The translations under genes were made by a program, and so were the position numbers. A model generated the notes under the pieces. The model did no database searches and was not told the origin of the DNA. It saw only the letters and a program-made list of their open reading frames with translations. A stretch of DNA of 64,000 bases, taken from contig CM070874.1 of NCBI GenBank assembly GCA_036365515.1, positions 171,791,797-171,855,796 on the forward strand, written 5' to 3'. Positions 44,080 through 55,910 of this stretch are shown here, piece after piece. The DNA is from Torymus aiolomorphi (Eukaryota; Arthropoda; Insecta; Hymenoptera; Torymidae). Each line of letters opens with the position of its first letter. The stretch's first letter is position 1.

Positions 44080-45396
44080 TCATGGATTATATGTTTTACA
44101 ATAGTGATATTCATGAAAAAAATGTTGTAAACATAGCGATTTTTTGCACCATGAACATGTTATAATCGCTCGTTTACCACAAATATCGCATGTAATAAAA
44201 TTGGAATTGAAGCAAAATTTTTTTGGGTTTTCAATTTTTTCTGGCCTTTCATCAATGTAACCGGCGGCGTACCAAGCATATTTAAATAAATTTTGAAACC
44301 TGGGACTTGATAATTGATTATGTACTAATGAATGCATTTTGATTATATTATTTCTATCGTGTAAGTTGAGATCCTCATTTGTTAGAAATATCATATCCGA
44401 AAACGTTCGAACGAAGTTCTTCCACATTCTAAAACCATAAATATCAAGCGGTTGAAGTTCACTTGTTGTTCTTTGTGGAATTTGTAGAATCGTTAAGGTT
44501 TTATGTTCCGGTTTTACTTTATAAATGATATATAGGCAGTGACCTTTCCATGAATCAAGCAATAGGGTACTTGTTATGGTAGTTGATGGAAAATATACAT
44601 CTTGCGCCCAAGTTTCAACATGTTCTTTAGTCAATTTACCTGATTTCGATGCCATTACATAAACATTTTCTGCTGCAAATAAATTTTTTCTGACTACAGT
44701 TCCAAACTCTCCCTTTGGTTCTTGCATGACTAAAAAGAAGGGTGATAGAAGCTTTCCTTCAGCAGATACAGTAGGTTGGATAGTATAAGAATGAGTTGTC
44801 GAATGCACTGATTGCACTATACTCTCTACACTTTTATCTCCTCTAAGATTGTGGGTTCGACCACTGTATATTTCGTAATTAAAACCACTTTGGTCGGAGT
44901 TATAAACACGTTTTGCATCATATTTTATGATGGCATTTTTTACTCTATTGCGAAAATCCTGTTTTTGTGCTGACCATTCTTCTGAATCATCTATAGATTT
45001 TTTAGTAACAATTTTTGTTATTTTTCGAGAAACGATATTAAATCGCCGTTTAAATTCATTTAACCAGTGTCTAGAAGCTTTAAATTCATTGAAGTTTAAC
45101 TCTAATGCTTTTTCTTTTGCCATACGTCTTACATCAATGTCATGAATGGGTATTCTATTCGATCTGGCTACGTTAAATTTTTGTAAACAATATTCCTCAA
45201 TTTTTTTCAATTTATCGATCCTACTTCCTCCTATTGTCACTTGATCTCTCTATTTATACAGCTGACGTACTATTTTTAATTTTTTGAATCGATTTTGGAC
45301 TGTTTCAAATTTTAACTTGTTTTTACTACTTAACCAATACACCACAGCTTGCTTTTTGTAGTCAAAATTAATACTCTCTGATTCGGTCCTACATTA
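44080..45396 (-). pseudogene. P transposase: CENP-B/pogo type DDE with C-terminal zinc finger
   Basis: Downstream of a TAA at 45394-45396 the frame shows a Psq/CENP-B N-terminal helix-turn-helix (KKQAVVYWLS ... SVQNRF-like block, VRQLYK), a TAG at 45250-45252 at the Trp of the LYKW block, then GGSRIDKLKKIEEY and the second HTH (FKASRHWLNEFKRRF). The DDE_1 catalytic domain has Y-N-S-D-Q-S-G-F, L-L-L-D-S-W-K-G-H and T-S-E-L-Q-P-L-D-I-Y, giving D-D-D. The C-terminus has ITCDICGKRAIITCSWCKKS and CLQHFFHEYHYC, a Cys/His finger pattern known from some pogo-like proteins. From 45240 to 44080 the frame is intact. Confidence 0.85.
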
Positions 45397-45669
45397 ATTT
45401 TCAGATTCGGGTGTTATCATATCTTCTGCATCGATATCTTCATGTAAATCATCTGTAGGTATGTCATCGTAAGGTTCGTAGGTATCATCATAATATAGAA
45501 ATTCTTCCGTTTCTTCGTAAATACTACGATGATTTATACTTGATATTATAATATTATACACTATATTAGCAACATTCCTTTCAGCGTCATTAACAGGTAA
45601 TTTCTTTTCTTGATCTTGAAACATACTGTTTAAAATAAATAAAACATTCATCGCATTTACCAAATTCAT
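45394..45669 (-). CDS. Acidic ORF upstream of and in frame with the P transposase
   Basis: 91 codons from an ATG (MNLVNAMNVLFILNSM), ending in an Asp/Glu/Tyr-rich tail (YDDTYEPYDDIPTDDLHEDI). It is in the same frame as the transposase, separated by the TAA at 45394-45396. It may be the N-terminal extension of the transposase with a nonsense mutation, or a separate small protein. An acidic tail next to a DNA-binding domain could act in protein contacts; this is a guess. Confidence 0.45.
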   Translation of the reverse strand: MNLVNAMNVLFILNSMFQDQEKKLPVNDAERNVANIVYNIIISSINHRSIYEETEEFLYYDDTYEPYDDIPTDDLHEDIDAEDMITPESEN

Positions 45670-47036
45670 ATTTATGGAAAATATTTTCTTTCTTCTTTTA
45701 GATACGTTGAATTGCTGTGTAAACCTGTAAAAGTTTTAGTTATTATAGCCTTTTTATAGCCATAACAGTATAGGAATGTACAATAGTATGAATGTACAGT
45801 AAGTGTAAAAAGTATTCAGACATCCAAAACTTTTGAAGAAAACATTTTACTAAATTCCTTTGTAAGTGCATGGGAATTCATTATTGTTTGTCAATGTTTT
45901 GTCTACAAGATACACTATTTTATTAGCATTAAATAGTTGCTAAACGTTATTATTATAAATAAAGTACTACTTCTATTCACTCGTATGAATATTTTTTTAC
46001 ACTTAACTTAACTGATTAAATCGTCAGTATGTCATATTTTATATATTAGAATAACAGTAATGTAACAGTAATTCTAAAAATTAAAATCAGAACATAATTT
46101 TTACTATCATAAAATAATTCAATGCATGTATTAAGAGTAAAGTTTCACTATCAAAATATTTACAATTGGTACAATAAAGATTCTATAATAGATTTTTACT
46201 GAATTTGACTTCCTTAACTTCGGCCACTTGTTCAAAATTTATTGTATATTTTGACGAGTTTTATATTTAAAAATGCTGCATTTTATTTAACTTTTCAATA
46301 TTATATCTATTATATCCTTCTATTAGAAATATTTTGAATAATTATGTAGAAAAAAGAAATTTCAATTATATGGTTACTTACGACTATTATTATTGTTGTT
46401 ATCATTCAATTCAAATAGGATTTCGTACTCGTAAAATGTTTACTTGCCATTAAAAAGTATGATGCAAGTACCTCCAGACACTTATATTTTCAATTAATAC
46501 CCATAAAATAATGTTGACATTGAATATTAATTTAACACGAGCGTAGAAAAACGTTCAGTAACGTATATTTGTTTTCGACTGACCGATGTTTCACTTATTT
46601 ATGAATAAAAGAGGAGGAATCGGGAGATAAGCCATATCAATGCAAGTGTACGTAATCTTGTATATTGCGCAATAACCATGAATTGCTATAATTATCATTA
46701 TATTAAAAATTTTGTTCATATTAATTTTTATTAATAAATCATAAATAAACTTTTCTTATTAAAACCTATCATAATTTTAACAAGCATGAAAATCTCTCCT
46801 AGCTGAAATTATAAAATATGAAAGAAAATAAGAAAATACTTATAGAATGCAATAAATTGTCGAAAAATGTAAGAAATCATACGGTACTGGATTTCGGGCA
46901 TATTTAACAAGTTGTTAAAGTTTCTTACATTTTCTTTCAATTCCTTACGTTTTCTAAATATTTCCTTGTGTAGCTTATTTTTATGAAATTATAAGGAAGT
47001 ATTTGTTAGAAAAATCTGTAAGAATTAATTTGTTAG
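45670..47036. other. Non-coding interior of transposon P
   Basis: AT-rich DNA between the acidic ORF and the right TIR. I see no reading frame above background and no further repeat apart from gtaag/cttac strings. It could contain the transposase promoter and 5' UTR. Confidence 0.5.
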
Positions 47037-48303
47037 AAAAATCTGTAAGAATTTGTAAAAATTTCATCTTTTATACAGTAACTTACATTTTGCAACATAT
47101 ATTAATTATATTTCTAATACATAATAATTTACATTTTATTACGTTTTAGTATTTTTTCTTTACATCTTTGAAAATATTTTATTTATAGCTTTATTTAAAT
47201 AAAAGTACAATTATAAATTATTATAAAAGTATAATTATGAACTATTTGAAAAAAGTGTACAAATATGTGATACGATGTAAAATGTGTATCAAAACTTGTA
47301 TATAAACGTAAAAAGATGTAATTAAAAGTACAAATATATAATAAAATGTAAAAAGATGTACGAAAGTGTAAGAATGCCTATAAAATTTGAATTAAGAGTA
47401 CAAATTAAAAAGTAATAAAACGTAGACAAATGTAAGGAAAACTAAGAAATTATTAAAAAATGGTATAAATTGTGGTAAAATGTAAAAGCGTCCGAAATCC
47501 AGTAGAAAAGTACAATTTGTTACGTCTTCTTACACTTTTTTACAAACAACTACATTATCATACACTTGTTTATCGTACGATAAACAAGTGTATGATAAAA
47601 AAATAATAAATAATAGAATAACATAACAAAACATTGTTACATTATTATACACTTATTTACATAATATAATTTCCGCTAGGGGGTCTACATACTATTTTTC
47701 GTGGAATTAAAAATATTTCTAAAAAATTTTTCGCCATATTGAATTCACTATTTTCAAATTTTTATTGTGGATCTAACTGTGGATTCCGATTAACGACTTC
47801 AAGAACCCATTTTAAGGAAAAAAATAATTGCCAAAAAAATATACCTAATTCATTTGTGTTAGGAGTGGTTTACCACCTCTTAAGGGGTTGTTTCGCGAAG
47901 AATGCCTAAACACACCAACTGTTATTTATTGTAGTTGGCAAAAATAATGTTTTGACCTATTTTTAATTATTTTATGAATTCTCACAACAAAAATTATTCT
48001 TAAAAAAACACAATTTCACCCTCTAAAAAATAAGGGATGCAACCCTTAATGTTCATACTACCACGGATTTCTTGACTTTTTAATAAGAAACTCTTTCCAT
48101 TTTGTTTCGTTAAAAAAAGTTAAGTAGAAGCCGAGATATATCAAAAAAACTTTTCTTGGGGGTAAACTTTAGGGGTGATTTTAACCCTTATAAAGCGCTT
48201 CTCATCCGATAAAAAAAATGGTTTTGTGAATCTCGCATGGAGGTCTACTTTTTAATATGGGTTTGGAATTTTTTTTAATTTGACAGTTCGGGTACTTTCC
48301 TTG
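47037..48303 (-). repeat. P right terminal inverted repeat (about 1.27 kb)
   Basis: Inverted partner of 42687-43953, including the second 42-base palindrome at 47556-47597. Confidence 0.88.
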
Positions 48304-48305
48304 TA

Positions 48306-48752
48306 TGATTCGGCAAAGGTCTCGTTTAAAAGATTTCGTAGTACAATCTGTTGCAAGTATGTGAGTATACGCTGTTGCAATTTTCGAAAATGCGTTATGA
48401 AAGGTAGTAATAGCAGTACGTAAATTTTCTTTCCTCACGGTCGTCTTTTCAGATGAGTAGCACTGTAGCACGATGTCAAGTTGTTTATTTACATCCATCG
48501 ACAGACTGTCTACTTCTGCTTGCGAGAGAAGGGCCGCTGGAGGGGATCCATCATCTGACTGTCGGCGTTTCTTATTCGAAGGTGTATTCATTATCATCAG
48601 AGCAGTACGTAACCGGGCCGATTGATAAGACATGTCACCACAAGCGACGAGGTGAAAGCCCAAGTCAAGCCATTAAAATTGAGGTTAGAAACCCGGCCTT
48701 CAATAATTATGCAGAAGGTGAAAAAACGAGTTGTATACCGACGCTATCCAAT
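48306..48752 (-). pseudogene. Minus-strand copy of element C 5' end and ORF1 start
   Basis: The minus-strand frame includes MNTPSNKKRRQSDDGSPP, AALLSQAEVDSLSMDVNKQL and a helical stretch ending SFKRDLCRI, then is cut by the P insertion at TA 48304-48305. It matches the plus copy (48796-49240) at nearly every position. The two are head to head with 43 bases between. The downstream remainder of this copy lies at 42582-42685. Confidence 0.85.
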
Positions 48753-49240
48753 ACTTCAGCGTGACGATCCACCAAAAACAAGTCTCTGATGCTGGGATTG
48801 GATAGCGTCGGTATACAACTCGTTTTTTTACCTTCTGCATAATTATTGAAGGCCGGGTTTCTAACCTCAATTTTAATGGCTTGGCTTGGGCTTTCACCTC
48901 GTCGCTTGTGGTGACATCTCTTATCAGCCGACCCGGTTACGTGCTGCTCTGATGATAATGAATACATCTTCGAATAAGAGACGCGGACAGTCAGATGATG
49001 GATCCCCTCCAGCGGCCCTTCTCTCGCAAGCAGAAGTAGACAGTCTGTCGATAGATGTAAATAAACATCTTGACATCGTGCTACAGTGCTACTCATCTGA
49101 AAAGACATCCGTGAGGAAAGAAAATTTACGTACTGCTATTACTACCTTTCATAACCCATTTTTGAAAATTGCAACAGCGTATACTCATACCTGCAACAGA
49201 TTGTACTACGAAATCTTTTAAACGAGACCTTTGACGAATC
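48306..49240. repeat. Large palindrome: head-to-head element C 5' ends
   Basis: Arms 48306-48752 and 48796-49240, near identical in inverted orientation, with the 43-base spacer 48753-48795. Each arm begins at the same element base (attggatagcgtcggtatac), so both copies share the same 5' end. Confidence 0.9.
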
Positions 49241-50164
49241 TTAGATTGCGTCGAATCATCCAAAATTTCACTTGCGAACATCTTGTCCAGTGTTTCGTAT
49301 GTTACATCGGTGCAAGATAAAACATATGCGAGCGTTGCGAAAAACCCTATTTCTCGTGACAATGCAGATATAAATATTAATATGATTTTCAGAGATGGAA
49401 AAACTCTTCCCATACGTTCTGACTCGCAAGTGATCATCGGCCCGACCAACACTGCATCTGAGAGTTTTGAATCTTCGACTGCAACCAAGACCAGATTCCT
49501 TGAACGGATTAAGCCTATTGATCTGGGTCTACGGATTAATCGAGTACGACTAGGATGGAATAAATCTATTATCGTTGAAGGCGACTCACGCAACCTCGAA
49601 ATCATGAAAAATTGCTCAGAGTTGCGCGAGTTCGAGCTTGAGGTGAAAGAAAACTCTGAGAGCAATCCTCGCCTCATCATTCACGATGTGCCGATCTCGC
49701 TTAGTAGGGATGACATCAAGACAGCACTCCTAAAGCAGAATTTTCCCGACTATCATCTAGACGACTTGAAGGTTGTGTATCTATTCCCTGTCCGCAAGGG
49801 TAAGCCTTCGCGATCATGTATAGTCGAAATTCCACCAGAGTGTAGGAAAATTCTGTGTAAAGCCAAGCATGTTTTCTTCGGTGTTCGTTCGTGTCACTGT
49901 GCGGATCATGTCACGATTATGCAGTGTTTTAACTGTTATAAATTTGGGCACGTAGCGAAGGATTGTACGAACGATAATCTTTGTGGGTTTTGTTCGGGTG
50001 CGCATCTCACCAAAGAGTGGTCGACGAAGACCTCATTATGTTGCGCGAACTGTAAGCATAGTGAGTTAAGCGATACCAAGCACGCGGCATTCGATCGACT
50101 GAAGTGTTCCGTGTTCCGCGCTAAAATAATGCAGAAATCCGCCTCTATTAATTATGGCGAATAA
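48955..50164 (+). pseudogene. Element C ORF1 (Gag-like, CCHC knuckles), frameshifted
   Basis: The likely start is the ATG of MIMNTSSNKRRG near 48955. The first segment runs to 49221, where a two-base deletion relative to the minus copy (near 49187) shifts the frame. The second runs from 49283 to 50164. It has an RRM-like middle (MIFRDGKTLPIRSDSQVIIG), a PRE_C2HC-like part (LIIHDVPISLSRDDIKTAL), and zinc knuckles: CFNCYKFGHVAKDC, then CGFCSGAHLTKEW and CCANCKHSELSDTKH. This RNA-binding protein would coat element RNA. The stop TAA overlaps the ORF2 ATG (ATGGCGAATAA), a coupling arrangement seen in other Jockey elements. Confidence 0.85.
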
Positions 50165-50978
50165 CATCTCATCCGTGGATAGTGCATCTCCTTTACAACG
50201 CTCGTTGTTCGACTTCAACGTTAGCCACTCGAATGCGCAATCTCTATCTGCTCACATATACGACCTTAAGCGCGTTATACAGAAGAATAATATACACGTT
50301 CTGGGTATTACCGAATCGCACTTTCAACCAACAATGTCCACCAAGTTCGTCAGTGTTTCGGATTTTAAGCTTTTTCGCGGAGATCGTAGTGGGGGTAGGC
50401 AGTGGGGCGGTGTGGCAATTTATATCCACCACTTGATAGCTGCCCGTGAGGTCTTTCGGTCGGCGCAATGCAACACTTACATCTTGCGACCGGAATTCTT
50501 AGCTGTGGAATTAACTCTCGAGCGTGCCAAGGTATTATGCTTAACCGTGTACAGTCCGCCGAACAGCGGTTATTGGTCCAATGTCGAAGAGGCTCTTCTC
50601 TACTGCAACGGATCATTCGATCATATAATACTGATGGGAGATTTTAATATCAATTGGAAGGTGCCCTCTACACCACTGAATATCTTCAAAGATTTTTTAA
50701 TGTACAGCTCACTTGTTAGAGTGCCCTTCGCTGACACATTCCATCGCTCGGACGGCACGCATTCCACATTGGATTATATCTGCGTTTCTGATTTAGTTAA
50801 AGTCTCAGCATATAAGCAGGAATGTATTCCATCTATTTCGATGCACGACGTGCTATTTGTGTCGTTCGCTCTCTCTGTTCCTCGTCGAGAGCCCTTGTCT
50901 GTTACACGTCGTTGTTACACACATTTTCAGTTGAATCACCTCCTAGATGATCTTTCTAGAATAGATGGGCCTCTGTAA
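50154..50978 (+). pseudogene. Element C endonuclease domain
   Basis: ORF2 starts at the ATG overlapping the ORF1 stop. The APE-type endonuclease is complete: V-S-H-S-N-A-Q-S-L, L-G-I-T-E-S-H-F, G-G-V-A-I-Y-I, T-V-Y-S-P-P-N-S-G, L-M-G-D-F-N-I-N-W, S-T-L-D-Y-I-C and S-M-H-D-V-L-F. All catalytic residues (Asn, Glu, Asp/Asn, His) are in place. The frame stops at 50976-50978, where the linker continues in the next frame (SALANALVSAYDKRAPVR), so an indel is present just before 50978. Confidence 0.88.
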
Positions 50979-52968
50979 CTTCTCCACCGAACATAGATAG
51001 TAAAGTTAGCGCACTCGCCAATGCTCTTGTATCTGCTTACGACAAACGTGCACCAGTCCGAGAGTTTATCGTTAAGAAAAATGGCACCCCTTGGATCACC
51101 ACTCAGATTAAATCGTTAATTCACGAACGTAATAAGGCATAGAAAGGTCTTTAAGAGAGTCGGAGGCCCGGTTGCACGCTCTCACTTCAACACCATACGC
51201 AACCGCGTTCAAACTGAGATTGGGAACGCGAAATTTCACTATTTCAAAGAGAAGCTATCTTCCGCTCCTAGCGCCAGAGACATGTGGAAAATAATTGATG
51301 ACCTGGGTTTATCAAAGAGATCACCCGACACTCACCTACCGTTCAATGCCGACTCCTTCAACAGCCATTTTGTCGACATAGGAAATTCCAGATTTAACCT
51401 CTCCGAGCGCCCAACAGTAAGGATCTCTCCCGACGATCAATTTTTCTTCAAGAACGTAGAAGTTAGCGATGTGGTTGAAGCCATTGATGCCGCCCACTCC
51501 AATGCTATTGGATCAGTCGGTGTCCAACTGCGCCAACTTAAAGATTGTCTGCCGGTTATTTTGTGCTTGTTAGTACATATATTTGATTTTTCATTGCAAT
51601 CTGGTGTTTTCCCATCGCTTTGGAGACGAGCATTGGTGCGGTCCTTACCTAAGACCAGATCTGCAAGTCTGCTAGCTGAGTTTCGACCGATCAGTATTCT
51701 TTGTGCCGCGTCTAAAATTCTAGAGGCTCTAGCAGCAAAACAAATTACCAGCTTCATCACAGACAAGCGCATTCTAGAAATCCACCAATCGGGGTTCCGT
51801 AAAGGCCACAGCACTCATACTGCCCTTATTCGTATAGTTGATGATTTCAGAGAAGTAGTTGACTCTAGCTCTATTACGCTCGTGGTCTCTATCGACTTCT
51901 CAAGAGCCTTCGATGTCATGAATATCGGAGTGCTCATTGACAAACTGCTTTCTCTTGGATTCTCAATCTTGGACTCTGCCTGCAATTGGATTAAGTCCTT
52001 TCTGTCGGACAGATGACAATCGGTGAAGCTGCCCAATGGTGAGTTGTCATGCCCTCTAACGAGGTGCTCTGGCGTTCCGCAAGGAAGTGGCCTTGGACCA
52101 TTGCTGTTTTCCTTATTTATTAACGACCTTCCATCTGTCGTTGAATTTTGCAAATCCTTTTAAGGATGCTCAAACCATCATCAACAAGGTCAACAGCGAT
52201 TTGGCTAACATCTCGCGTTGGGCAGCTGACAATGGGCTATCAATAAATACCCAAAAGACGCAAGCTATGTGGGTTGGCTCTAGAGGTTATATGAGCAAGA
52301 TAGACTCTCTCAACCTTTCATCTGTTGAACTATGCGGGACTGCGGTTGCCTTCAAAAAATCCTTGAAAATTCTAGGTGTGATACTGGATAGTACGATGTC
52401 GTGGAGAATGCAGTCTAATGCCACTGCTAAGAAAAGCTTCGGTGCTTTAGCTCGACTGCGTAAGCACAATGGCTTCTTACCGGCTGCTACGAAGATGACG
52501 TTTGTCAAAGCTCTTATTTTCCCCTACTTCGATTATGCTGCGGGACTTTTCCTGGATCTGTCTGACGAGTTAGCTCTGAAAGTGTCGAGATGCAAAAGTA
52601 CGGCACTTAGATTTGTCACTGGCACAAGGATTTTCGAACACATGACCCCTGTTTACAGAGAGCATGGAATTCTTTCATTCACGGCCAGACGTGATTACCT
52701 CGTCATTTTACTACTGGCCTCCATTCTCAGAAATGGCGAACCTCTCTACCTATTTGAGGATTTCCAATTCCGAGAAGCGGACAGAGTAAGAAGCAAAGGG
52801 CGTTCACTTATGGACCTCGAGATCCCCGAATTTAAAACTGAATGTCTGCGTTCATCATTTAAAATTGGAGCTGCCTACCTCTGGAATGGACTCCCCCACA
52901 ATTTGCGTTGTCTGTTTATGCGACCATGCTTTAAGAAGCTTTTGTACGAATTCTATTGTGATAAATAA
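50979..52968 (+). pseudogene. Element C reverse transcriptase, active box deleted
   Basis: After a frameshifted linker (50979-51281, with a stop near 51140), RT resumes: FRPISILCAASKILEA, SGFRKGHSTHTALI, LVVSIDFSRAFDVMN, a TGA at 52014-52016 after FLSDR, then GVPQGSGLGPLLFSLFINDLPS. Immediately afterwards, near 52150, the sequence jumps from VVEFCK to the frame of ANPFKDAQTIINKVN. The segment with the Y-A-D-D box is missing and the frame changes. The C-terminal region is open to 52968 (NTQKTQAMWVGS, FPYFDYAAGLFLDL, GAAYLWNGLPHNLR). The copy cannot encode active RT. Confidence 0.85.
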
Positions 52969-53254
52969 TAGTAGGTTTTATTTATTTTTCTGTTCATTTT
53001 TATGTTCTTTGCATTTTTTATATGTAACAATTACGATTAGTGTTGCCGACTTATGCATGTAGATTTTATCTATTTCGTTATTTTATTATTGTATTTACGT
53101 TCATTTGTATCTTTTGTTGTAATTTTTATTTTTATTTTTATCTTTCTATTTTTTACGCACACCGATACTATGTATTCTGCGCTGTCATATCTACTGCGTT
53201 ATTGTAATGTTGTAAGCGCAGGCTATCTTGGACCCAGAGTCCTTAGCTGTTTAA

Positions 53255-53322
<68 letters not shown>

Positions 53323-53334
53323 TCTCTTTCTCTC
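52969..53334 (+). repeat. Element C 3' UTR, AATAAA and (TC)n tail
   Basis: A T-rich 3' UTR with no coding frame, ending ggacccagagtccttagctg, then AATAAA at 53253-53258 and about 76 bases of TC with two TTTC interruptions. Confidence 0.85.
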
Positions 53335-54598
53335 CCATAAGTAAATGGGAGAGATGCCAACTTGATTAGCGCCCCAGTGATAGGCACGAGGTGAGAAAAT
53401 GGAAGCGAGGTCAAGGCCTCGCTCCCTGCAATCAGCTCGCCACAAAGTACCATCTCTCGGCATCAGCTACTGCAATTTTCATCGGTCACACTCAACTTAT
53501 ATTCACTTGCTCTACTCATTGACATCGGACACGCTCACCTGCACTTCTCACCATCGTTCACGCATCAACTCAAAGTGCATCGACGATTAGTAGAATCACT
53601 TCGGCTGCAAGGTAGCAAAACTCACTCCACGCGAGCTTAGGTTACCAACCACGTGTTGGCACAGGAGCTGCATTACCATTTGATTGTCAGTAATTCTCAT
53701 ATGCATCAAATCAACAACATTTGTTTGCTATTTTGTATTTAATCAGCTTCATTGTACGTGAACCGAGGAGAAAGTTTTTGACAAAACTCCACATTCAACA
53801 GCGGCCAAATTCATCTCTAATACAGCAACAAACTCATATCTCACCTGTTCAGTTATCTCTAGTGAGAGATTTCTATTCAATTCAACACCATGATTATTAA
53901 TTATACCTCACGTTGCGTACACACAACAAGATGTCAAAACTCAATTATTTAATTATTGAACACTCAAAATTTTCATAAAACTCAGATTGTAATTCTCTTG
54001 TAAGTCTAGCGTTCACATTGTGATACTAAACATTTTCCTTTTAGTAGTTACACAAATTGATTGAAATAATATTAAATTGTTAAACTCAAGTTAGCTTAAA
54101 GTACAGACTGTTAATGAAATAAGTAATTATTGTACAGATATACTGAACCGAAAATTATAAGAATTGTAATTATTGTGCGCTATGATGTTTTATACAATAT
54201 ACAATGAATTTAACTTTACTTATATCTGTGACTCAGTTTATTTCAACACCCACAGCATGTACTCATGTAAATAATTAAGATTTACTCAAACAATTCATAA
54301 TATACATACGTATATAATTCTCTTATTATTTTTTATTATTTTCAAAATTTTATTAAACGAATTAGGCATTTTTGTGATAATTTTACACAATCATGGTATA
54401 TAAAATTATTACAGAAAATGATACCTCTAAAAAAACGCGCCTTTCTATCTACCTCCTGGGTGACGTGGAAAAGATAGACAACACATTTATTTTTTTATTA
54501 ACAATGTATATACATTGTTTAATGTTTCACCGCGTTTTATAATGTTACAATTTATTTTATAATAAAATTCCTTTATAAAATAAAATATTAATGAGTAC
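53335..54598. other. Unassigned DNA between element C and Gypsy E
   Basis: About 1.26 kb. The left part (53335-53650) is of mixed composition with a few CpGs, and the rest is AT-rich. I see no long reading frame, no TE protein similarity and no tRNA-like fold. It may be pre-insertion host DNA or the flank of an older repeat. Confidence 0.5.
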
Positions 54599-54964
54599 TG
54601 TAACGGACGGCGCGTGTGCGTGCGCGCGTGTGTGTGAGTATCGGTGTGGGCTGATGAGACTCAAGGCGAGTCTCAGCACACCGCGACGGCACGCGCGAAC
54701 ACATAAGAGGTAAACATCTCTCAACCTTGCGCGAACGGGCAAGGCCGAGAGATGCTCGCGCGTGCCGACGAAGAAGCAGGCAGGCAGTATCGTTTCGGCC
54801 ATTGCCGTGAGCCTTTGCCTGCCGTCGAACGTGCTTCACTTGGTGTCGAGAGAGAGTGAGAGAATCGCGAGAGAAGAACGCGCCGGTAGTTTTCGGCAGT
54901 GAGTGCGGCGGAGTGAGGACTGCAACATCGAGCGTGAAAACGGCGCAGCAGTGCAGCAGAGAAG

Positions 54965-55045
<81 letters not shown>

Positions 55046-55889
55046 GCCGCCGGCAGCTATCGCGGCAGAGCGAGAGAGAGAGAGCGAGAGAGACGTCGCC
55101 GGCAGCCAGCGCAGCGGAGTGAGAGAGAGAGAGAGAAAGGGACGTAGCCGACCGCTACAGCAGCGGAGAGCGAGAGAGATACGGCAGCCTACGCCGCCAG
55201 GCCAATCCTTCGTGGACGCCACTGCTTCTGTGAGGTAAGACCTGGCCAGGCAAACGCGCGCTCTCCCGGCGGATGAGGTGCGTCCGGAGAGCAAGCCCCG
55301 CGCGAGCGAGCGAGGCTACCGACTCGCGCGCGAGAGCCGATCGTGCGCGGAGATCGGCCGACGTCGGCTCGAGCCGCTTCTACGTGTACGCGTGTGAGAC
55401 CGCGCACACACGTACATAGCGGGCGCGGGCGCACCACCCGAGTCGGCGCGTACACTGCGTGCGCGCCGCGTGTACAGGATTTATTACGCCCGAGGGGCAA
55501 TAAACTTACAGACTTTCTTTTTAGATTCGAGTACGCGTATGATTGACGTGTCCTTCCCTTCGCTTTTCCACGTCGATGGCACGGCGATATAGAATACCAC
55601 CGGCCTCCGCGGGCGCGAGTACGCAGTACTCGCGTGTTTCTGAGCAGCCGAGACAGCACGCACGAGAGAGAGAGAGCGCGACAGCGAAGTCGCGCGTTGT
55701 AACGCCGGCAGGTACGGCTGCCGACTAAGGTCGCCGACGGCGAGCGACGGCGCGCAGCTGTGTAAGAGGATACACGACGCCGAGGGTCTGCACGAGCCAG
55801 TGCTCGCGCATGTAACTTGTGCTGCGCCGATCATCGACAAATCCGCTTCGGGGATTTACCGCGCTGAGAGGAAAACCTACCCCGTTACA
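54599..55889 (+). repeat. Gypsy E 5' LTR (1291 bp) with internal (GA)n tract
   Basis: Starts TGTAACGG and ends CCGTTACA, perfect 8-base inverted ends, and is followed by a primer-binding site. It is GC-rich with several GA tracts, the longest at 54969-55044. AATAAA at 55499-55504 may mark the end of R. The (GA)n tract is the undisturbed counterpart of the site used by element D in the 3' LTR. Confidence 0.9.
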
Positions 55890-55891
55890 AC

Positions 55892-55910
55892 TGGCGCCTT
55901 TAACGTGTGG
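55892..55910 (+). other. Primer-binding site, tRNA-Lys-like
   Basis: Two bases after the LTR: TGGCGCC followed by tttAACGTGtGG. This resembles the TGGCGCCCAACGTGGGG type complementary to the 3' end of tRNA-Lys. The match is good over the first seven bases and partial after that. Confidence 0.7.

Larger units (their letters stand above)
42687..48303 (-). mobile_element. Pogo-like DNA transposon P with TIRs of about 1.27 kb
   Basis: Bounded by TA at 42684-42685 and 48304-48305, the TA duplication expected of the Tc1/mariner/pogo superfamily. The empty site is confirmed by the second copy of element C. The ends read CAAGGAAAGTACCCGAACTG. The TIRs (42687-43953 and 47037-48303) are far longer than the few tens of bases usual for pogo. 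The minus-strand transposase lies between them with two nonsense codons. 45670-47036 holds no gene that I recognise. Confidence 0.88.
48796..53334 (+). mobile_element. Non-LTR retrotransposon C (Jockey-like)
   Basis: It has ORF1 with CCHC knuckles, ORF2 with endonuclease and RT overlapping ORF1 by 11 bases, a 3' UTR, AATAAA at 53253-53258 and a (TC)n tail (53259-53334). ORF1 carries a frameshift. ORF2 carries at least two frameshifts, two stops, and a deletion of the RT active box. Domain layout and sequence style fit the Jockey clade. Confidence 0.88.

Noticed and set aside
53335..54598. Possible host gene between elements C and E
   Set aside because: No long frame, splice-like structure or similarity to any known family could be seen.
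54836..55294. Ser/Leu and Arg/Glu-rich frames in the Gypsy E LTR
   Set aside because: Translation of GA tracts in the LTR.
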